From an uncultured Eggerthellaceae bacterium (GTDB taxonomy: Bacteria > Actinomycetota > Coriobacteriia > Coriobacteriales > Eggerthellaceae): a stretch of 64,000 nucleotides of DNA. The notes under the pieces are model-generated. The model saw only the letters and a list, made by a program, of their open reading frames with translations, was not told the DNA's origin and ran no database searches. A program made the translations under genes and the position numbers. The DNA lies in assembly GCA_947565915.1 (NCBI GenBank), contig CANOHY010000002.1, positions 1-64,000 of the forward strand, written 5' to 3'. Shown here piece after piece: positions 10,140 to 18,537 of the stretch (positions are counted from its first letter, which is position 1; each line of letters starts with the position of its first letter).

Positions 10140-10203
10140 AAGCAGGTGCTTTGTACGCACCCGGCAAGAAGCAGGCGCTTTGTATGCGCCCGGCGGAAAG
10201 GAG
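10140..10203 (+). promoter_or_regulatory. thrS leader: two tandem tRNA-Thr anticodon-arm mimics
   Basis: Two copies of a 29-base unit (starting 10140 and 10169) each fold into a 5-bp stem with a 7-base loop. The first is GGTGC-TTTGTAC-GCACC (10145-10161) and the second GGCGC-TTTGTAT-GCGCC (10174-10190). Loop positions 3-5 read TGT with T before and A after, as in the anticodon loop TTTGTAA of the tRNA-Thr gene at 49981-49987. The stems differ at one pair by a compensated change. The Shine-Dalgarno AAAGGAG (10197-10203) starts seven bases after the second hairpin. E. coli ThrRS represses its own mRNA by binding such mimics; the same mechanism is inferred here. Confidence 0.75.
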
Positions 10204-10208
10204 ACACG

Positions 10209-12122
10209 ATGAACGTTGTTCTGCCCGATGGCTCTTCGAAGGAAGTGCCCCAGAGAGCTACGGTGGCCGATGTGGCTGCGGCTATCGGCGCTGGTTTGGC
10301 GAAGGCTGCATTGGCTGGCACGGTCAATGGCGAAGCAGTCGATCTGAGCGCGCCGGTGAGCGAAGGGGATCAAGTATCCATCATCACAGCGAAGAGCCCT
10401 GAGGCGTACGATTTGCTGCGCCATTCTGCTGCTCATGTGATGGCTGCTGCGTTGGTCGACCTCTATGGCGATGTGAAGTTCGGCGTGGGGCCCTCGATCG
10501 AGAACGGCTTCTACTACGATGTGATGCTGGAAAAGTCGCTCTCTTCTGAGGACTTCGAGGCGATCGAGGCGCGCATGGCCCAGATCGTAGAGGCTGGTGA
10601 GCCCTTCGTGCGCAAGGAGGTGACGCGCGAGGAGGCTCTTGCTCTTTTCGCCGACCAGCCATTCAAGGTGGAGCTCATCGAGGAGCTTCCCGACGATGCA
10701 ACGATTTCGACCTATACCATCGGCGCATTCACCGACCTGTGCCGTGGCCCCCATCTTCCCGATACATCCAAGATCCCCGCATTCAAGCTGCAGAAGCTCG
10801 CTGGCGCCTATTGGCGCGGCGATGCCGAGCGCGAGCAGCTCCAACGCCTGTACGGCACGGCCTTCTTCAAGCAGAAGGACCTTGACGAGCATTTGCACAA
10901 CTTGGAGGAGGCGGAGAAGCGCGACCACCGCAAGCTTGGGCGCGAGCTGGGCATCTTCATGATGGACGAGCTTGCTGGCGTGGGCCTTCCGCTCTATCCG
11001 CCCAAAGGCGCGCGCATAATTCGCACCATGCAGGAATGGCTGCGCAAGGAGCTCTATCGTCGTGGCTACGAGGAGGTCATCACGCCGCATATCTACAAGG
11101 CGGATGTGTGGAAGACCTCGGGCCACTACGACTTCTATCACGAGAACATGTACTTCTTCAACATCAACGAGGGCACTGACGAGCAGCCACGCTACAGCGA
11201 ATATGGCGTGAAGCCCATGAACTGCCCCGGGCATGTGATGCTGTATCGCAACGAAGTGCATTCCTATCGCGACCTGCCCGTGCGCTTCTTCGAGTTCGGA
11301 ACGGTGTATCGCCACGAGATGAGCGGCGTCGTTCATGGTCTCATGCGCGCCCGCGGATTCACGCAGGACGATGCGCACGTGTTCTGCCGCAAGGATCAGG
11401 TGGTCGACGAGGTCGTGGCCATTCTCGACCTCGCTGATATGATCATGAGCGAATTCGGCTTCGAGTACGAAGCCGAGATCTCCACGCGCCCTGAGAAGTC
11501 CATCGGCAGCGACGAGATGTGGGAATATGCCGAGGGCGCCTTGAAGGATGCTTGTGCGGCTAGGAACCTGAAGTACGAGATCAACGAGGGCGATGGCGCG
11601 TTCTATGGTCCGAAGATCGACATCAAGGTGAAGGATGCTATCGGGCGCATGTGGCAGTGCTCTACCGTGCAGGTAGATTTCAACCTGCCCGAGCGCTTCG
11701 ATCTGACGTATCGCACGGCCGAGAACACCGAAGAGCGCCCCTACATGCTGCATCGCGCGCTGTTCGGGTCCATCGAGCGCTTCTTGGGAATCTTGATCGA
11801 GCACTATGCCGGCGCGCTTCCGCTGTGGCTCTCGCCCGTGCAGGCGGTCATTCTGCCCATTGCCGATCGTCATATCGATGCGGCCTTCGACTTGGAGCAT
11901 CGCTTGAAGGATGTGGGCGGGCGCGTGGAGGTTTACGAGCAGAACGAGCCTATGCGCGTGAAGATCGCGAAGGCCCAGGCGCAGAAGGTTCCCTACATGA
12001 TCGTGCTTGGCGACAAGGAAGTCGAGGAAGGCACCATCTCGGTGCGCGAGCGCTTCGAGGGCGACCAGGGTAGCTGGCCCATCGAGCGCATGGAGCAGAT
12101 CTTGCGCGACGCGGTGGTGTAG
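10209..12122 (+). CDS. thrS: Threonine--tRNA ligase
   Basis: Class II synthetase. The 637-residue product has the N-terminal TGS domain (1-60), the second additional domain with the editing motif HSAAH (72-76), the class II catalytic core, and the C-terminal anticodon-binding domain. Core landmarks are MNCPGH and YRHEMSGVVHGLMRARGFTQDD; the anticodon-binding domain includes LPLWLSPVQ and VPYMIVLGDKE. The ATG at 10209 is selected by AAAGGAG and by the TGS domain beginning there; a longer in-frame extension to 9993 overlaps the preceding gene and the leader hairpins. Translation is probably controlled by the anticodon-arm mimics just upstream. Confidence 0.97.
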   Translation: MNVVLPDGSSKEVPQRATVADVAAAIGAGLAKAALAGTVNGEAVDLSAPVSEGDQVSIITAKSPEAYDLLRHSAAHVMAAALVDLYGDVKFGVGPSIENGFYYDVMLEKSLSSEDFEAIEARMAQIVEAGEPFVRKEVTREEALALFADQPFKVELIEELPDDATISTYTIGAFTDLCRGPHLPDTSKIPAFKLQKLAGAYWRGDAEREQLQRLYGTAFFKQKDLDEHLHNLEEAEKRDHRKLGRELGIFMMDELAGVGLPLYPPKGARIIRTMQEWLRKELYRRGYEEVITPHIYKADVWKTSGHYDFYHENMYFFNINEGTDEQPRYSEYGVKPMNCPGHVMLYRNEVHSYRDLPVRFFEFGTVYRHEMSGVVHGLMRARGFTQDDAHVFCRKDQVVDEVVAILDLADMIMSEFGFEYEAEISTRPEKSIGSDEMWEYAEGALKDACAARNLKYEINEGDGAFYGPKIDIKVKDAIGRMWQCSTVQVDFNLPERFDLTYRTAENTEERPYMLHRALFGSIERFLGILIEHYAGALPLWLSPVQAVILPIADRHIDAAFDLEHRLKDVGGRVEVYEQNEPMRVKIAKAQAQKVPYMIVLGDKEVEEGTISVRERFEGDQGSWPIERMEQILRDAVV

Positions 12123-12205
12123 AGCCAATCTTCTGGCAAGCGGGATCGGAGCATTGCTGTGGCAACGCGGCAGTCGCTTGATTTGCAGGCAACAGCTTCA
12201 AAACG

Positions 12206-12232
12206 AAACGAGGCGCTTAGGGCGTCTCGTTT
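12206..12232 (+). terminator. Terminator after thrS
   Basis: An 11-bp stem AAACGAGGCGC / GCGTCTCGTTT (one G-T pair) with a 5-base loop is followed by CTTCGTGT. Confidence 0.75.
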
Positions 12233-12292
12233 CTTCGTGTGCCATAGTTGAATGCGTTTGAGGATTCGCAAGGGAAGCTAAGGAGGCCTCTC

Positions 12293-12601
12293 ATGACTGA
12301 GCACATTACTTCGGCAGATTGGGAAGACAAGGTTATGAACGCGACCAAGCCGGTGCTGGTGGACTTCTTCGCAACGTGGTGCGGGCCATGCAAGGCTGTT
12401 GCGCCTGTGGTGGACGAGGTTGCGCTTGATGTTGCGGGCAAGGCGGATGTGTATAAGATCGACATCGACCAGAACCCCGACATCGCTTCGCGCTACGGAG
12501 TTATGAGCATTCCGACGTTCATCGTGTTCAAGAACGGTCAGCCCGCTAACAAGCAGTTGGGTGCCATTCCGAAAGATCAATTGCTTGCCATGTTGGCCTA
12601 A
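12293..12601 (+). CDS. trxA: Thioredoxin
   Basis: Small cytoplasmic dithiol oxidoreductase, 102 residues. The active site WCGPC has Cys30 and Cys33, and the cis-proline loop is in MSIPTF. The ATG at 12293 follows AAGGAGG. It lies about 2.5 kb from trxB (thioredoxin reductase), on the opposite strand, and close to nrdD, a consumer of reducing power in other lineages. The 3' side is occupied by a large palindromic element that may end transcription. Confidence 0.96.
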   Translation: MTEHITSADWEDKVMNATKPVLVDFFATWCGPCKAVAPVVDEVALDVAGKADVYKIDIDQNPDIASRYGVMSIPTFIVFKNGQPANKQLGAIPKDQLLAMLA

Positions 12602-12624
12602 CCCAACTGGGCTTGATTGGCAGC

Positions 12625-12833
12625 GAATAGCCCTGGCTCGACGTGCGCGATAGCAAATAACCCTGGCTTAATGCGCGCGGCAAAAGCTTCGCCGCCAAGC
12701 GCAACGGCGAAATCCTTAACGAACTAGCAGGTCGAATGAACCTGCGAGAGATTTCACCTGCGCTTGTGCGCTCCAGAAATTGCCGTGTCACATCAAGCCA
12801 GGGTTATTTGCTCAATGCGATTAGAGGCTATTC
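12625..12833. repeat. Palindromic intergenic element, family A copy 1 (nested arms)
   Basis: A perfect 17-bp inverted repeat, GCAAATAACCCTGGCTT (12653-12669) and its complement (12795-12811), encloses a family A core. The core has AAAGCTTCGCCGCCAAGCG on one side and GCGCTCCAGAAAT on the other. Just inside the arms GCGGCAA pairs with TTGCCGT. An outer pair GAATAGCC (12625-12632) / GGCTATTC (12826-12833) extends the palindrome. An inner hairpin GCAGGT / ACCTGC tops the loop. The element sits between the convergent trxA and prmC. Confidence 0.75.
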
Positions 12834-12835
12834 GA

Positions 12836-13807
12836 TCAGTTCGTCTTGCGAGCCGTGAGAATGCGTGGCTTGCCAGCGAGGTCGTGCGTGATGCGGCATT
12901 CCGCGAATCCTGCAGCTTCGGCAAGCTGCTTAGCGGCATCGAGCGTGGTCTCGTGCAATTCGAAGGCAAAGGCACTCCCGGGTTTCAGCGCGCTGTCGCA
13001 GAAAGCGAGCAATCGGCGGAACATGTCCAATCCGTCGACGCCACCATCAAGCGCGAGCGTGGGCTCGAAGTCGGTTACCTCGCGGGGTATCTCCTCCAGC
13101 ACGGCGGTGGGCACGTAGGGCGGGTTGGAAACCACAAGGTCGAATGAGCCCATCAGCACCCCATCGATTCCGCTGCCCAAATCGCATTCGATCACGTCGA
13201 TGCGCTCGTCCAACTCCAATCGATTGATGTTCTCGCGTGCAAGCGCAACTGCCTCGGGCGAAAGATCGGTCGCGACCACGCGCACACCTGCATGCTCGCT
13301 CGCCAAAGCACATGCGATGCAGCCGCTTCCGGTGCAGATGTCAGCCACCCAGAGCTCGTGGGTGTCAGATGGGCCAAGGGCACTCATGAGCTCAGCGTCA
13401 TCGGAAAGCTCCGCATAGGCTTCGAACACAGCCGCATCGAAGGCGTCTTGTGGCTTGGGCGCAGGTGGCAAGAGCTCCAAAGCGCAGCTCACCAGCACTT
13501 CGGTTTCAGGGCGCGGAATCAAAACGCCCGGTGCCACCTTCAAGGTGAGGTAGCGAAACGGTGCTTCACCTGTGATGTACTGGAGGGGCTCGCCTGCAGC
13601 GCGCCGACGCGTGTAGTCGCGCAATATCGTGCGCTCCTCGTCATCGAGGGGGCGGTCAAGCTCCAAGAACAGCTGCATGCGGCTCATCCCAAGCGCTTCC
13701 GATACCAACCACTGCGCAGAGGCGCGGGGCGCATCGTCGCCATGCTGGGCGAGATACCCCTCGATCCACTCCAGGATGCGCTTGACTGTCCAGATTCCTT
13801 CGGCCAT
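12836..13807 (-). CDS. prmC: Peptide chain release factor N5-glutamine methyltransferase
   Basis: Methylates the Gln of the GGQ motif in release factors, raising termination efficiency. The 323-residue product has the N-terminal helical domain with GEPLQYITG (72-80), SAM motif I as DICTGSGC (156-163), and the hallmark NPPY (228-231). A loop of about 35 residues (roughly 115-150) before motif I is longer than in E. coli. It lies just downstream of prfA, its substrate, with a 31-base gap; the pair is the usual prfA-prmC operon. The ribosome site for the chosen ATG is weak, so translation may depend on prfA. Confidence 0.95.
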   Translation of the reverse strand: MAEGIWTVKRILEWIEGYLAQHGDDAPRASAQWLVSEALGMSRMQLFLELDRPLDDEERTILRDYTRRRAAGEPLQYITGEAPFRYLTLKVAPGVLIPRPETEVLVSCALELLPPAPKPQDAFDAAVFEAYAELSDDAELMSALGPSDTHELWVADICTGSGCIACALASEHAGVRVVATDLSPEAVALARENINRLELDERIDVIECDLGSGIDGVLMGSFDLVVSNPPYVPTAVLEEIPREVTDFEPTLALDGGVDGLDMFRRLLAFCDSALKPGSAFAFELHETTLDAAKQLAEAAGFAECRITHDLAGKPRILTARKTN

Positions 13808-13838
13808 GTTCGAACGAGATGGGCGTTTCCACCCGGCC

Positions 13839-14921
13839 CTACACTGCCTGTTCGAGCTTCTGGGCACGCTCGGCAGCTTGCAGGGCGGTGATGAGCTCTG
13901 CCAAGCCTGCTCCGCCCGAACCGAGCAGAACGCCATTGTAGGTGCCGTTATAGCCGATGCGGTGGTCGGTCACGCGGTCTTGAGGGCCGTTGTAGGTGCG
14001 AATCTTCTCGGAGCGGTCTCCGGTGCCCACCTGCGCCCGCCGCTCGGCACCTTCAGCTTCGCGCTGTTCGGCTAGCATCTTCTCGTAGAGGCGCGCACGT
14101 AGCACCGCCATGGCAGCGATCTTGTTCTGAAGCTGGGATTTCTGGTCTTGCGACTGGACCACCAGCCCCGTGGGGATATGCGTGATGCGCACGGCGGAGT
14201 CGGTGGTGTTCACGCATTGGCCGCCAGGACCGCCTGCGCGATACACGTCGATGCGCAGGTCCTCGTTCTTGATCTCGACTTCCACTTCGTCAGCTTCGGG
14301 CAATACGGCCACGGTGGCGGTAGAGGTGTGGATGCGTCCTTGCGATTCGGTCTTGGGCACACGCTGCACGCGGTGTACTCCCGATTCGAACTTCATGAAC
14401 GAATATACCTTGTCGCCCTTTACCTTGAACTGGATCTCGTTGTAGCCGCCGGCTTCGGAAGGGGACACGTCGAGTGGCTCGATCTTCCATTTATGATCGC
14501 TTGCGAAGCGCTCGTACATCTTGTAGAGGTCGCCGGCGAATATCTTCGCCTCGTCGCCGCCAGCGCCACCGCGGATCTCCACGATGATGTCCTTCTCGTC
14601 AGCTGGGTCGACGGGGATCAGCATGAACTTGATCTCTTCTTCGATGCCCGGAAGCTCGCTTTCAATGCGCGCGATCTCCTCCTGGGCGAATTCCTTCATA
14701 TCGGGGTCGCTCAAGAGCTCCTTTGCCTCGGCGAGATCGTCTTCGGCCTGCACGTAGGCCCGTGCCTGCTTCACCAAAGGCCCTTGGTCGGCATATTCCT
14801 TGGCCAGGCGATTGTATTCCTTCTGATTGGCGATTATGTCCGGGTCGCCCATCTTCGTTTGAAGGTCCTCGTAGGCCTCTATGATCTTCTCGAGCTTTTC
14901 GCGCATATCGGTTTCAGCCAT
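13839..14921 (-). CDS. prfA: Peptide chain release factor 1
   Basis: Recognises UAA and UAG and triggers peptide release. The 360-residue protein has the GGQ loop at 233-235 within RAGGPGGQCVNTT. The codon-recognition tripeptide is PKT (189-191) where E. coli has PAT; it keeps the P-x-T form that marks RF1 rather than the SPF of RF2. AAAGGAAAG lies just before the ATG on the minus strand. It is followed by prmC. Confidence 0.96.
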   Translation of the reverse strand: MAETDMREKLEKIIEAYEDLQTKMGDPDIIANQKEYNRLAKEYADQGPLVKQARAYVQAEDDLAEAKELLSDPDMKEFAQEEIARIESELPGIEEEIKFMLIPVDPADEKDIIVEIRGGAGGDEAKIFAGDLYKMYERFASDHKWKIEPLDVSPSEAGGYNEIQFKVKGDKVYSFMKFESGVHRVQRVPKTESQGRIHTSTATVAVLPEADEVEVEIKNEDLRIDVYRAGGPGGQCVNTTDSAVRITHIPTGLVVQSQDQKSQLQNKIAAMAVLRARLYEKMLAEQREAEGAERRAQVGTGDRSEKIRTYNGPQDRVTDHRIGYNGTYNGVLLGSGGAGLAELITALQAAERAQKLEQAV

Positions 14922-15067
14922 TGCTGCTCTTTCCTTTCTTGATGCAACGTCGGGGCACGCAGAGAAGGCGGTATTGACCGCAGCGACGTTAGTAGAAAGG
15001 TCCGTGCAATGGAGTCAAGGTAGCTTCCCGTCCGACGCGCATGTATGCATATCAGTCGAGAAGTCTA

Positions 15068-15994
15068 TCAGATTGCCAGGTATTCTGCAGCTTTCTCGGC
15101 AGCCAACGCACCATCGGATACGGCAGCCACAACCTGGCGAAGGAGCGTCTCGCGCACATCGCCAACGGCATACACGCCAGGAATGGACGTTTGGCAGTCG
15201 CTGCCAGTGGGAACATAGCCTCCAACGCCAAGTTCGATATCGGTTGCCAAGAACTCGGAATTCGGATTCGACCCAATGGCCACGAACACGCCGGAGCACT
15301 CCACGAGCTGCGATCTCTCGCTATGCTGGTTGTGCACCATCAAGCCGCCTACCACGCCTTCGTCATTGGCGATAACCTCATCTACCGTGGTGTCCCACAG
15401 GAATTCGACGTTGGGCGTTTGCTCGAGCTTCTCATGGTAGATGCGCGTTGCGCGCAATGCATTGCGGCGGTGCACTACATATACCTTCTCGCAGATGCGC
15501 GACAAGTACAGCGCATCGCCCGCGGCGGTGTTCCCACCGCCCACCACGGCCACGGTCTTGCCGCGGAAGAAGTTGCCATCGCAGGTGGCGCAATACGACA
15601 CTCCCTTGCCTGTGAGCTCTTCTTCGCCTGGCACCCCCATTTTGCGAGGACGTGCGCCCGTGGCGATTATCACCGTGCGTGCGGTGTACTGGGTGCCCGA
15701 CGCGCCCTTGACCGCTTTGGTGTCGCCCTCGAAATTCACTCCGACAACCTCGTCGCTTGCAATTACCAAGCCAAAATTGACTGCCTGCTGCTGCATGTCG
15801 TAGGCCAGCTTCCAGCCTTCTATGCCTTCGGGGAAGCCGGGGTAGTTCTCGATCTTCTCGGTTTGTCCGAGCTGCCCGCCAGGGGAGATGCGCTCCAGCG
15901 CCAAGGTGGTAAGGCCAGCGCGCGCTGCATAGAGGCCTGCAGTGAGGCCAGCAGGTCCGGCTCCGATGATGACGACGTCGTATGTCTCCGCCAT
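15068..15994 (-). CDS. trxB: Thioredoxin reductase
   Basis: FAD- and NADPH-dependent flavoenzyme that reduces thioredoxin. The 308-residue protein shows FAD-binding GAGPAG (11-16), redox-active CATC with Cys135 and Cys138, the NADPH motif GGGNTA (152-157), and the C-terminal FAD-contact motif GDVRET. It is divergent from nrdD, with 290 bases between. Upstream of the ATG is GAAAGG on the minus strand. Confidence 0.96.
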   Translation of the reverse strand: MAETYDVVIIGAGPAGLTAGLYAARAGLTTLALERISPGGQLGQTEKIENYPGFPEGIEGWKLAYDMQQQAVNFGLVIASDEVVGVNFEGDTKAVKGASGTQYTARTVIIATGARPRKMGVPGEEELTGKGVSYCATCDGNFFRGKTVAVVGGGNTAAGDALYLSRICEKVYVVHRRNALRATRIYHEKLEQTPNVEFLWDTTVDEVIANDEGVVGGLMVHNQHSERSQLVECSGVFVAIGSNPNSEFLATDIELGVGGYVPTGSDCQTSIPGVYAVGDVRETLLRQVVAAVSDGALAAEKAAEYLAI

Positions 15995-16197
15995 GAGGCT
16001 TCCTTTCCCTTTGTCCCAAGGAAAGTATAGAAGAAGCTACGCAGCTCCTAGCGAGTCCGTCCGTCCCGTCATCTACTCGTCACGCGCCCTGCCAAGAGCG
16101 AACGGCGCGGCGATTTCGATGAGCGGGAAGCGTCCTTGGGGCGCTCAAGCGGTTGACCTGGCAAAATACCATAAATAGCTGATTCCATAACTTCAAC

Positions 16198-16213
16198 ATA
16201 CAATATCTTGTGT
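16198..16213 (+). promoter_or_regulatory. Probable NrdR box upstream of nrdD
   Basis: The 16-mer ATACAATATCTTGTGT matches the known NrdR consensus ACACWATATATWGTGT at about 14 positions. It overlaps a TACAAT -10-like hexamer (16199-16204). NrdR boxes normally occur as pairs about 30 bases apart; only a weak dyad (GTATCATAC, 16243-16251) is seen downstream, so the second box is uncertain. Confidence 0.6.
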
Positions 16214-16284
16214 ATTTTTCCGTGAACCCGAGCAGAAATCGTTGTATCATACTGTGCACTGCTCGAACGCTGAAGGGGATGCAA

Positions 16285-18507
16285 ATGAAGATCATCAAAC
16301 GCAACGGATCCGAAGTACCATTCGACATCAACAAGATCACCGCAGCGATTTCCAAGGCCAATGCGGAGGTGCCCGAGGACGCACGCCTCACCGAGCGCCA
16401 AATCATGTACGCTGCCGCCAACGTGGCTGACGAATGCGAAACCTGCGGGCACACGGTCTCGGTGGAAGAGGTGCAGGACCTCGTCGAGGACGAGATCATG
16501 CGCCTCGATCGCTTCGAAGTGGCGCGCAAGTACATCATCTATCGCTACCTGCAGAACCAGAAGCGCCACAAGAACACCACCGACGACCAGATCCTCTCGC
16601 TCATCGAATCGAACAACGAAGAGGTGAAGCAGGAGAACTCCAACAAGAACCCAACCGTGGTGTCGGTGCAGCGCGACTACATGGCAGGCGAGGTGTCCAA
16701 GGACCTCGCCATGCGCAACCTGCTCCCGGCCGACGTGGTGAGCGCCCACAAGGAAGGCATCATCCACTTCCACGACGCCGACTACTTCGCGCAGCACATG
16801 CACAACTGCGACTTGGTGAACCTCGATGACATGCTGCAGAACGGCACTGTGATCAGCGGCACGCTGATCGAGAAGCCGCACAGCTTCTCCACGGCATGCA
16901 ACATCGCCACGCAGATCATCGCCCAAGTGGCCAGCTGCCAATATGGCGGTCAATCCATCTCGCTGGCGCATCTGGCGCCGTTCGTGGACGTGAGCCGCCA
17001 GAAGATTCGCCGCCAAACGATCGACGAGATGAATGCCTTCGGATTCGAGCCCAGCCCGGAGCAGCTCGACAAGGTAGTGGAGGACCGTGTTCGCGACGAG
17101 ATTCGCCGCGGCGTGCAAACCATCCAATATCAGGTGGTCACGCTGATGACTACCAACGGCCAAGCACCGTTCATCACCGTGTTCATGTATCTGAACGAGG
17201 CGCGCAACGAGCAAGAGAAGCGCGACTTGGCCACCATCGTCGAGGAGATGCTGCGCCAGCGCTACGAGGGCGTGAAGAACGAGCAGGGCGTGTGGACCAC
17301 CCCGGCCTTCCCGAAGCTCATCTACGTGCTGGAGGAGGACAACGTCTCTGAGGACTCGCCCTATTTCTACCTCACCAAGCTGGCGGCGAAGTGCACCGCC
17401 AAGCGCATGGTGCCCGACTACATCTCCGAGAAGAAGATGCGCGAGTACAAGCTCTCGAAGGGTGAGGTCGAAGGCGAGGGCGATGTGTACACCTGCATGG
17501 GCTGCCGCTCGTTCTTGACGCCTGACCGTTCGGGCAACGGCTATGGCAACGTGGCCAATGCGCTCAACTACGAGCCGGGCAAGCCAAAGTACTACGGCCG
17601 CTTCAACCAGGGCGTGGTCACCATCTGCCTGCCCGACGTGGCGCTTTCGTCCTATGGCGACATGGACAAGTTCTGGGATATCTTCGAGGAGCGTCTGGAG
17701 CTTTGCCATCGCGCGCTGCGGTGCCGTCACGAGCGCTTGCGCGGCACGCTTTCGGATGCCGCTCCCATCCTGTGGCAATATGGCGCGCTGGCGCGCTTGG
17801 AGAAGGGCGAGACCATAGACAAGCTGCTCTATGGCGGCTACTCCACCATCAGCCTGGGCTATGCTGGCCTCTATGAGTGCGTGAAGTACATGACTGGCCA
17901 TAGCCATACCGACGAGGAGGCAACGCCCTTCGCGTTGGCGGTCATGCGCAAGATGAACGACAAGTGCGCCGAGTGGAAGGCGGCCGAGAACATCGACTAC
18001 TCGCTGTACGGCACGCCGCTCGAGTCCACTACCTACAAGTTCGCCAAGGCGCTCCAGCGTCGCTTCGGCATCATCAAAGGCATAACTGACAAGGGATACA
18101 TCACCAACAGCTATCATGTGCATGTGTCCGAGCAAATCGACGCCTTCCAGAAGCTGAAGTTCGAAAGCGAGTTCCAGCGTCTGTCACCCGGTGGAGCCAT
18201 CAGCTATGTGGAAGTGCCCGACATGCAGGACAACCTGCAGGCTGTCATTCGCGTGATGCAGTACATCTACGAGAACATCATGTACGCCGAGCTGAATACG
18301 AAGTCGGATTACTGTCAGGTGTGCGGCTTCGATGGCGAGATCACCATCGTGGAAGATGATGGCAAGCTGGTGTGGGAGTGCCCCAGCTGCGGCAACCGCG
18401 ACCAGGACAAGATGAACGTGGCGCGCAGGACATGCGGCTACATCGGCACTCAGTTCTGGAATCAGGGGCGCACCGAGGAGATCAAGGATCGCGTCTTGCA
18501 TCTCTAG
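16285..18507 (+). CDS. nrdD: Anaerobic ribonucleoside-triphosphate reductase (class III)
   Basis: Oxygen-sensitive glycyl-radical enzyme making deoxyribonucleotides. The 740-residue product starts with an ATP-cone (KRNGSEVPFDINKI). It carries a C-terminal zinc site (CQVC and CPSC) and ends with the glycyl-radical loop RRTCGYIG, with the radical Gly at 718. The ATG at 16285 has AAGGGGA upstream; a frame extension to 16210 would cross the promoter and the NrdR box. The activase gene nrdG follows 30 bases later. This pair indicates growth without oxygen. Confidence 0.97.
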   Translation: MKIIKRNGSEVPFDINKITAAISKANAEVPEDARLTERQIMYAAANVADECETCGHTVSVEEVQDLVEDEIMRLDRFEVARKYIIYRYLQNQKRHKNTTDDQILSLIESNNEEVKQENSNKNPTVVSVQRDYMAGEVSKDLAMRNLLPADVVSAHKEGIIHFHDADYFAQHMHNCDLVNLDDMLQNGTVISGTLIEKPHSFSTACNIATQIIAQVASCQYGGQSISLAHLAPFVDVSRQKIRRQTIDEMNAFGFEPSPEQLDKVVEDRVRDEIRRGVQTIQYQVVTLMTTNGQAPFITVFMYLNEARNEQEKRDLATIVEEMLRQRYEGVKNEQGVWTTPAFPKLIYVLEEDNVSEDSPYFYLTKLAAKCTAKRMVPDYISEKKMREYKLSKGEVEGEGDVYTCMGCRSFLTPDRSGNGYGNVANALNYEPGKPKYYGRFNQGVVTICLPDVALSSYGDMDKFWDIFEERLELCHRALRCRHERLRGTLSDAAPILWQYGALARLEKGETIDKLLYGGYSTISLGYAGLYECVKYMTGHSHTDEEATPFALAVMRKMNDKCAEWKAAENIDYSLYGTPLESTTYKFAKALQRRFGIIKGITDKGYITNSYHVHVSEQIDAFQKLKFESEFQRLSPGGAISYVEVPDMQDNLQAVIRVMQYIYENIMYAELNTKSDYCQVCGFDGEITIVEDDGKLVWECPSCGNRDQDKMNVARRTCGYIGTQFWNQGRTEEIKDRVLHL

Positions 18508-18537
18508 CCTCGAGCGAGACGGCAAGGCAAATCGCCC

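Noticed and set aside
10118..10208. T-box riboswitch upstream of thrS
   Set aside because: No T-box consensus bulge sequence or terminator/antiterminator pair is present; the two hairpins are too small and sit next to the ribosome site.
10044..12128. 694-codon minus-strand open frame across thrS
   Set aside because: Shadow frame created by codon bias of thrS; no ribosome site and no known domain.
12653..12811. Insertion sequence or MITE with fixed terminal repeats
   Set aside because: Other copies have different outer arms, no target duplication is visible and there is no transposase, so a classic MITE label does not fit.
16069..18135. 688-codon open frame on the minus strand across nrdD
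   Set aside because: A shadow of the GC-rich nrdD gene; its product has no recognisable motif and nrdD has complete conserved sites.
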